Of a stretch of DNA of 64,000 nt, positions 60,854-64,000 are shown in pieces. Under the pieces are notes generated by a model. It saw only the letters and a list, made by a program, of their open reading frames with translations. It did no database searches and had not been told where the DNA came from. The DNA is from Rhizobium sp. 16-449-1b (GTDB lineage: Bacteria; Pseudomonadota; Alphaproteobacteria; Rhizobiales; Rhizobiaceae): positions 310,001 through 374,000 of the forward strand of contig NZ_JAGHMH010000021.1 of assembly GCF_017741935.1 (NCBI RefSeq). The letters are read 5' to 3'. A program made the translations under genes and the position numbers. The first letter of the stretch is position 1; each line of letters begins with the position of its first letter.

Positions 60854-61843
60854 TCAGAAGTCCCAGTCTTCGTCCTCGGTGGCGACGGCCTTGCCGATGA
60901 CGTAGGACGAACCGGATCCGGAGAAGAAGTCGTGGTTCTCGTCGGCATTGGGCGATAGCGCCGACAGGATAGCCGGATTGACCTTGCACGCTTCCGTCGG
61001 GAACAGTGCCTCGTAGCCGAGGTTCATCAGCGCCTTGTTGGCGTTGTAATGCAGGAACTTCTTGACGTCCTCGGTGAGGCCGACGCCGTCGTAGAGCGCC
61101 TCGGTGTATTTCGCCTCGTTGTCGTAGAGTTCCAGCAGCAGATCGAAGGCGAAGTCCTTGATCTCCTGGCGGCGGGCTTCCGGCAGACGCTCGACTGCCC
61201 GCTGGAACTTGTAGCCGATATAATAGCCATGCACCGCTTCGTCGCGGATGATGAGGCGGATCATGTCGGCGGTGTTGGTGAGCTTGGCGCGGCTCGACCA
61301 GTACATCGGCAGATAGAAGCCGGAGTAGAACAGGAAGCTTTCGAGGAAGACAGAGGCGACCTTCTTCTTCAAGGGATCGGCGGATTCGTACTGCTCCATG
61401 GTCAGCGCCGACTTCCGCTGCAGGAACTCGTTCTCCTCCGACCAGCGATAGGCGTCATCGACATCAGGGGTCGAGCACAGCGTCGAGAAGATCGACGAAT
61501 AAGATCGTGCGTGCACCGCCTCCATGAAGGAGATGTTGGAGAGCACCGCCTCCTCATGCGGGGTCGCCGCGTCGGCCATGAGTTTCACCGAGCCGACGCC
61601 GTTCTGGATCGTATCGAGCAGCGTCAGTCCGGTGAAGACGCGGATGGTCAGTTGCTGCTCTTCCGGCTTCAGCGTCGCCCAGGACGGGATATCGTTCGAC
61701 AGCGGCACCTTTTCAGGAAGCCAGAAATTGCCGGTGAGGCGGTTCCAGACCTCCAGGTCCTTGTCGTCCTCGATGCGGTTCCAGTTGATGGCGCGCACGG
61801 CCGCGGCGACCTTCGGGGTTTTGGTCTTCACTTGAATGTTCAT
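60854..61843 (-). CDS. nrdF: Ribonucleotide reductase class Ib, beta subunit
   Basis: A 329-residue radical-generating subunit. NrdF features: AINWNRIEDDKDLEVWNRLT, FWLPEKVPLSNDIPSW, metal ligands in HEEAVLSNISFMEAVHARSY and IIRDEAVHGYYIGYKFQ, a tyrosine-bearing FLFYSGFYLPMYW segment and the C-terminal EDEDWDF that docks to NrdE. Class Ib enzymes use a dimanganese-tyrosyl or diiron cofactor. The ATG at 61843 follows AGGTG by 6 bases; an in-frame GTG at 61852 is the alternative. It starts about 15 bases after the nrdE stop. Confidence 0.96.
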   Translation of the reverse strand: MNIQVKTKTPKVAAAVRAINWNRIEDDKDLEVWNRLTGNFWLPEKVPLSNDIPSWATLKPEEQQLTIRVFTGLTLLDTIQNGVGSVKLMADAATPHEEAVLSNISFMEAVHARSYSSIFSTLCSTPDVDDAYRWSEENEFLQRKSALTMEQYESADPLKKKVASVFLESFLFYSGFYLPMYWSSRAKLTNTADMIRLIIRDEAVHGYYIGYKFQRAVERLPEARRQEIKDFAFDLLLELYDNEAKYTEALYDGVGLTEDVKKFLHYNANKALMNLGYEALFPTEACKVNPAILSALSPNADENHDFFSGSGSSYVIGKAVATEDEDWDF

Positions 61844-61858
61844 CTTGGTCACCTGAGA

Positions 61859-64000
61859 TCAAAGGGCGCAGGAGACGCAACCCTGCACTTCCGTGCCGGT
61901 CAGCGCCATCTGGCGAAGGCGGATGTAGTAGATGGTCTTGATACCCTTCTTCCATGCATAGATCTGCGCCTTGTTGATATCGCGCGTCGTCGCGGTGTCG
62001 CGGAAGAACAGCGTCAGCGACAGCCCCTGGTCGACATGCTGGGTGGCCGCCGCATAGGTGTCGATGATCTTCTCCGGCCCGATCTCGTAGGCATCCTGAT
62101 AGTAGTCGAGATTGTCGTTGGTCATGAAGGCGGCCGGATAATAGACGCGGCCGATCTTGCCCTCCTTGCGGATCTCGATCTTGGAGACGATCGGGTGGAT
62201 CGAGGAGGTGGAGTGGTTGATGTAGGAGATCGAGCCTGTCGGCGGCACGGCCTGCAGGTTCTGGTTATAAAGGCCGCCTTCCATGACCGCCTTCTTCATC
62301 TCCAGCCAGTCGTCCTGCGTCGGGATATCGATGCCTGCCGTTTCGAACAGTTCGGCGACGCGCGCCGTCGCCGGCGTCCATTCGGCCTCGGTGTATTTGT
62401 CGAAATATTCGCCCGATGCGTATTTCGAGTTCTCGAAGCCCTTGAAGCTCTGCCCACGCTCGACTGCGAGCCGGTTCGATGCCCGGATGGCGTGATAGGT
62501 CACGGTGTAGAAATAGATATTGGTGAAATCGACGCCTTCTTCGGAGCCGTAGAAGATCCGTTCGCGGGCGAGATAGCCGTGAAGGTTCATCTGGCCGAGA
62601 CCGATCGCATGACTGTCCTCGTTGCCTTTGGCAACGGATGGAACAGAGGTGATGTTGCTCATGTCGGAAACGGCGGTCAGAGCGCGGATCGAGGTTTCGA
62701 TCGTCTTGCCGAAATCGGCCGAGTCCATCGCTGCCGCGATGTTCAACGAGCCGAGATTGCAGGAGATATCCTTGCCCATATGCTCGTAGGAGAGATCAGC
62801 ACCGTAGGTGCTGGCCTCGCTGACCTGCAGGATTTCCGAGCACAGATTGCTCATGGTGATGCGCCCGGCGATCGGGTTCGCCTTGTTCACCGTGTCTTCG
62901 AACATGATGTAGGGATAACCGCTCTCGAACTGGATCTCGGCGATCACCTGGAAGAAGTCACGCGCCTTGATCTTTTTCTTCTTGATGCGGCTGTCGGCCA
63001 CCATCTCGCGGTATTTCTCGGTGACCGAGATCTCGCTGAAGGCGACGCCATAGACGCGTTCGACGTCGTAGGGCGAGAACAGGTACATGTCCTCATTGTT
63101 CTTGGCGAGTTCGAAGGTGATATCGGGCACGACGACGCCGAGCGACAGCGTCTTGATGCGGATCTTCTCGTCGGCGTTTTCGCGCTTGGTGTCGAGGAAG
63201 CGCATGATGTCGGGGTGGTGGGCATTGAGGTAGACCGCTCCCGCGCCTTGGCGGGCGCCAAGCTGGTTGGCGTAGGAGAAACTGTCCTCCAGCAACTTCA
63301 TCACCGGGATCACACCCGACGACTGGTTTTCGATCTGCTTGATCGGCGCGCCGGCCTCGCGCAGGTTCGTCAGCGACAGGGCGACGCCGCCGCCGCGCTT
63401 GGAAAGCTGCAAGGCGGAATTGATGCCGCGCGCGATGCTCTCCATGTTGTCCTCGATGCGTAGCAGGAAGCACGAGACGAGCTCGCCGCGCTGCTTCTTG
63501 CCCGCATTGAGGAAAGTCGGCGTCGCTGGCTGGAAGCGACTGGAAATGATCTCGTCGACCATATCTCGGGCGAGCCCTTCGTTGCCGCGCGCCAATGCCA
63601 GCGCCACCATGCAGATGCGGTCTTCGTAGCGCTCGAGGTAGCGCTTTCCGTCGAAGGTTTTCAGCGTATAGCTGGTGTAATACTTGAAGGCGCCTAGGAA
63701 GGTCGGGAAGCGGAATTTCTTGTCATAGGCGTGGTCGAACAGGTCGCGGACGAAGTTGAACGAATACTGGTCCAGCACCTCCTGCTCGTAGTAGCCCTCC
63801 GTCACGAGGTAATCGAGCTTCTCCCTGAGATTATGGAAGAACACCGTGTTCTGGTTCACGTGCTGCAGGAAATACTGCTTCGCCGCCTGCCGATCCTTGT
63901 CGAGCTGAATCCTGCCGTCCTCGTCATAGAGGTTCAACATCGCGTTCAGCGCGTGATAGTCGAGCGTCGCGTCGGCTATCTTGGTATCTGTCGCCTTCAA
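61859..64000 (-). CDS. nrdE: Ribonucleotide reductase class Ib, alpha subunit (5' end cut by window)
   Basis: At least 713 residues, running off the window; the codon at the edge (TTG) is probably internal or near the start. It reduces ribonucleoside diphosphates. Seen: LDYHALNAMLNLYDEDGRIQ at the start, ATPTFLNAGKKQRGELVSCF (Cys), SKRGGGVALSLTNLREAGAP, active-site NLCSEI, and the C-terminal redox pair CVSCAL. Short ATP-cone-free N-terminus fits class Ib. nrdH and nrdI, usually upstream, are outside the window. Confidence 0.95.
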   Translation of the reverse strand: MKATDTKIADATLDYHALNAMLNLYDEDGRIQLDKDRQAAKQYFLQHVNQNTVFFHNLREKLDYLVTEGYYEQEVLDQYSFNFVRDLFDHAYDKKFRFPTFLGAFKYYTSYTLKTFDGKRYLERYEDRICMVALALARGNEGLARDMVDEIISSRFQPATPTFLNAGKKQRGELVSCFLLRIEDNMESIARGINSALQLSKRGGGVALSLTNLREAGAPIKQIENQSSGVIPVMKLLEDSFSYANQLGARQGAGAVYLNAHHPDIMRFLDTKRENADEKIRIKTLSLGVVVPDITFELAKNNEDMYLFSPYDVERVYGVAFSEISVTEKYREMVADSRIKKKKIKARDFFQVIAEIQFESGYPYIMFEDTVNKANPIAGRITMSNLCSEILQVSEASTYGADLSYEHMGKDISCNLGSLNIAAAMDSADFGKTIETSIRALTAVSDMSNITSVPSVAKGNEDSHAIGLGQMNLHGYLARERIFYGSEEGVDFTNIYFYTVTYHAIRASNRLAVERGQSFKGFENSKYASGEYFDKYTEAEWTPATARVAELFETAGIDIPTQDDWLEMKKAVMEGGLYNQNLQAVPPTGSISYINHSTSSIHPIVSKIEIRKEGKIGRVYYPAAFMTNDNLDYYQDAYEIGPEKIIDTYAAATQHVDQGLSLTLFFRDTATTRDINKAQIYAWKKGIKTIYYIRLRQMALTGTEVQGCVSCAL

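Noticed and set aside
61049..63463. Plus-strand open frame of 804 codons opposite nrdE and nrdF
   Set aside because: Mirror of NrdE/NrdF codon bias; composition is highly repetitive in Asp, Arg, Val and His, and no motif is visible.

Overview
The window is a GC-rich, gene-dense chromosomal or megaplasmid segment. Its gene families and layout point to an alphaproteobacterium of the Hyphomicrobiales, probably Rhizobiaceae: many ABC uptake operons, a urease cluster with a UT-type urea channel, class Ib NrdEF, GTGA/ATGA stop-start overlaps and frequent GTG or TTG starts. No rRNA, tRNA, CRISPR array, insertion sequence or phage gene was seen.

Layout. 1-733: 3' end of an RND efflux pump gene. 782-8618 (minus): nitrogen block with a GntP-type permease, hupE/ureJ, ureF, a UPF0114 membrane protein, ureD, ureA, ureB, ureC and a urea transporter; ureE and ureG are absent. 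8921-14960: carbohydrate-type locus (LacI regulator, DUF2264 protein and 2-hydroxyacid dehydrogenase on minus; a Tat-exported solute-binding protein and a ThuA-like protein on plus) with no ABC permease or ATPase. 15035-24699 (minus): MoxR ATPase, DUF58, DUF4381, BatA, BatB with TPR, BatD, then a Tat-exported sulfatase and an MltF-like lytic transglycosylase. 24851-26142: a small soluble protein and a TolB/FlgO-like membrane protein. 26359-34532: an Ugp-type ABC importer with two tandem glycerophosphodiesterases and an inositol-monophosphatase-family enzyme, facing a ROK regulator. 34663-45702: an unassigned catabolic island with a questin-oxidase-like protein, two amidohydrolases, a flavin monooxygenase, a thioredoxin-fold protein, a NitT/TauT-type ABC system and a LysR regulator. 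46703-55730: small exported and membrane proteins (lipoprotein, DUF4239, LIP-type lipase, DUF992, MliC-like, and two proteins carrying a Cys/Trp/Gly-rich 30-residue module) framed by two paralogous LuxR-type regulators. 56094-60745: SDR, VOC, saccharopine-dehydrogenase-like and SnoaL-like genes facing an AraC regulator. 60854-64000 (minus): nrdF and the bulk of nrdE.

How the parts work together. The urease block would import urea and hydrolyse it to ammonia, with maturation proteins UreE/UreG supplied from elsewhere. The Ugp/GDPD/IMPase operon looks built to import intact glycerophosphodiesters and strip them inside the cell; an inositol-containing substrate would explain the phosphatase. The Bat/MoxR operon encodes membrane-anchored VWA proteins and an AAA+ ATPase and lies on the same strand as two exported envelope enzymes.

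The best candidate for something undescribed is the 34.6-45.7 kb island. Its two divergent operons are separated by a promoter region that carries a 19-bp near-perfect inverted repeat (arms 37342-37360 and 37401-37419). Each arm is itself a TTGC-N7-GCAA dyad of the LysR type. The second is the set of secreted Cys/Trp/Gly modules at 50.9-52.8 kb between the twin LuxR-type regulators.
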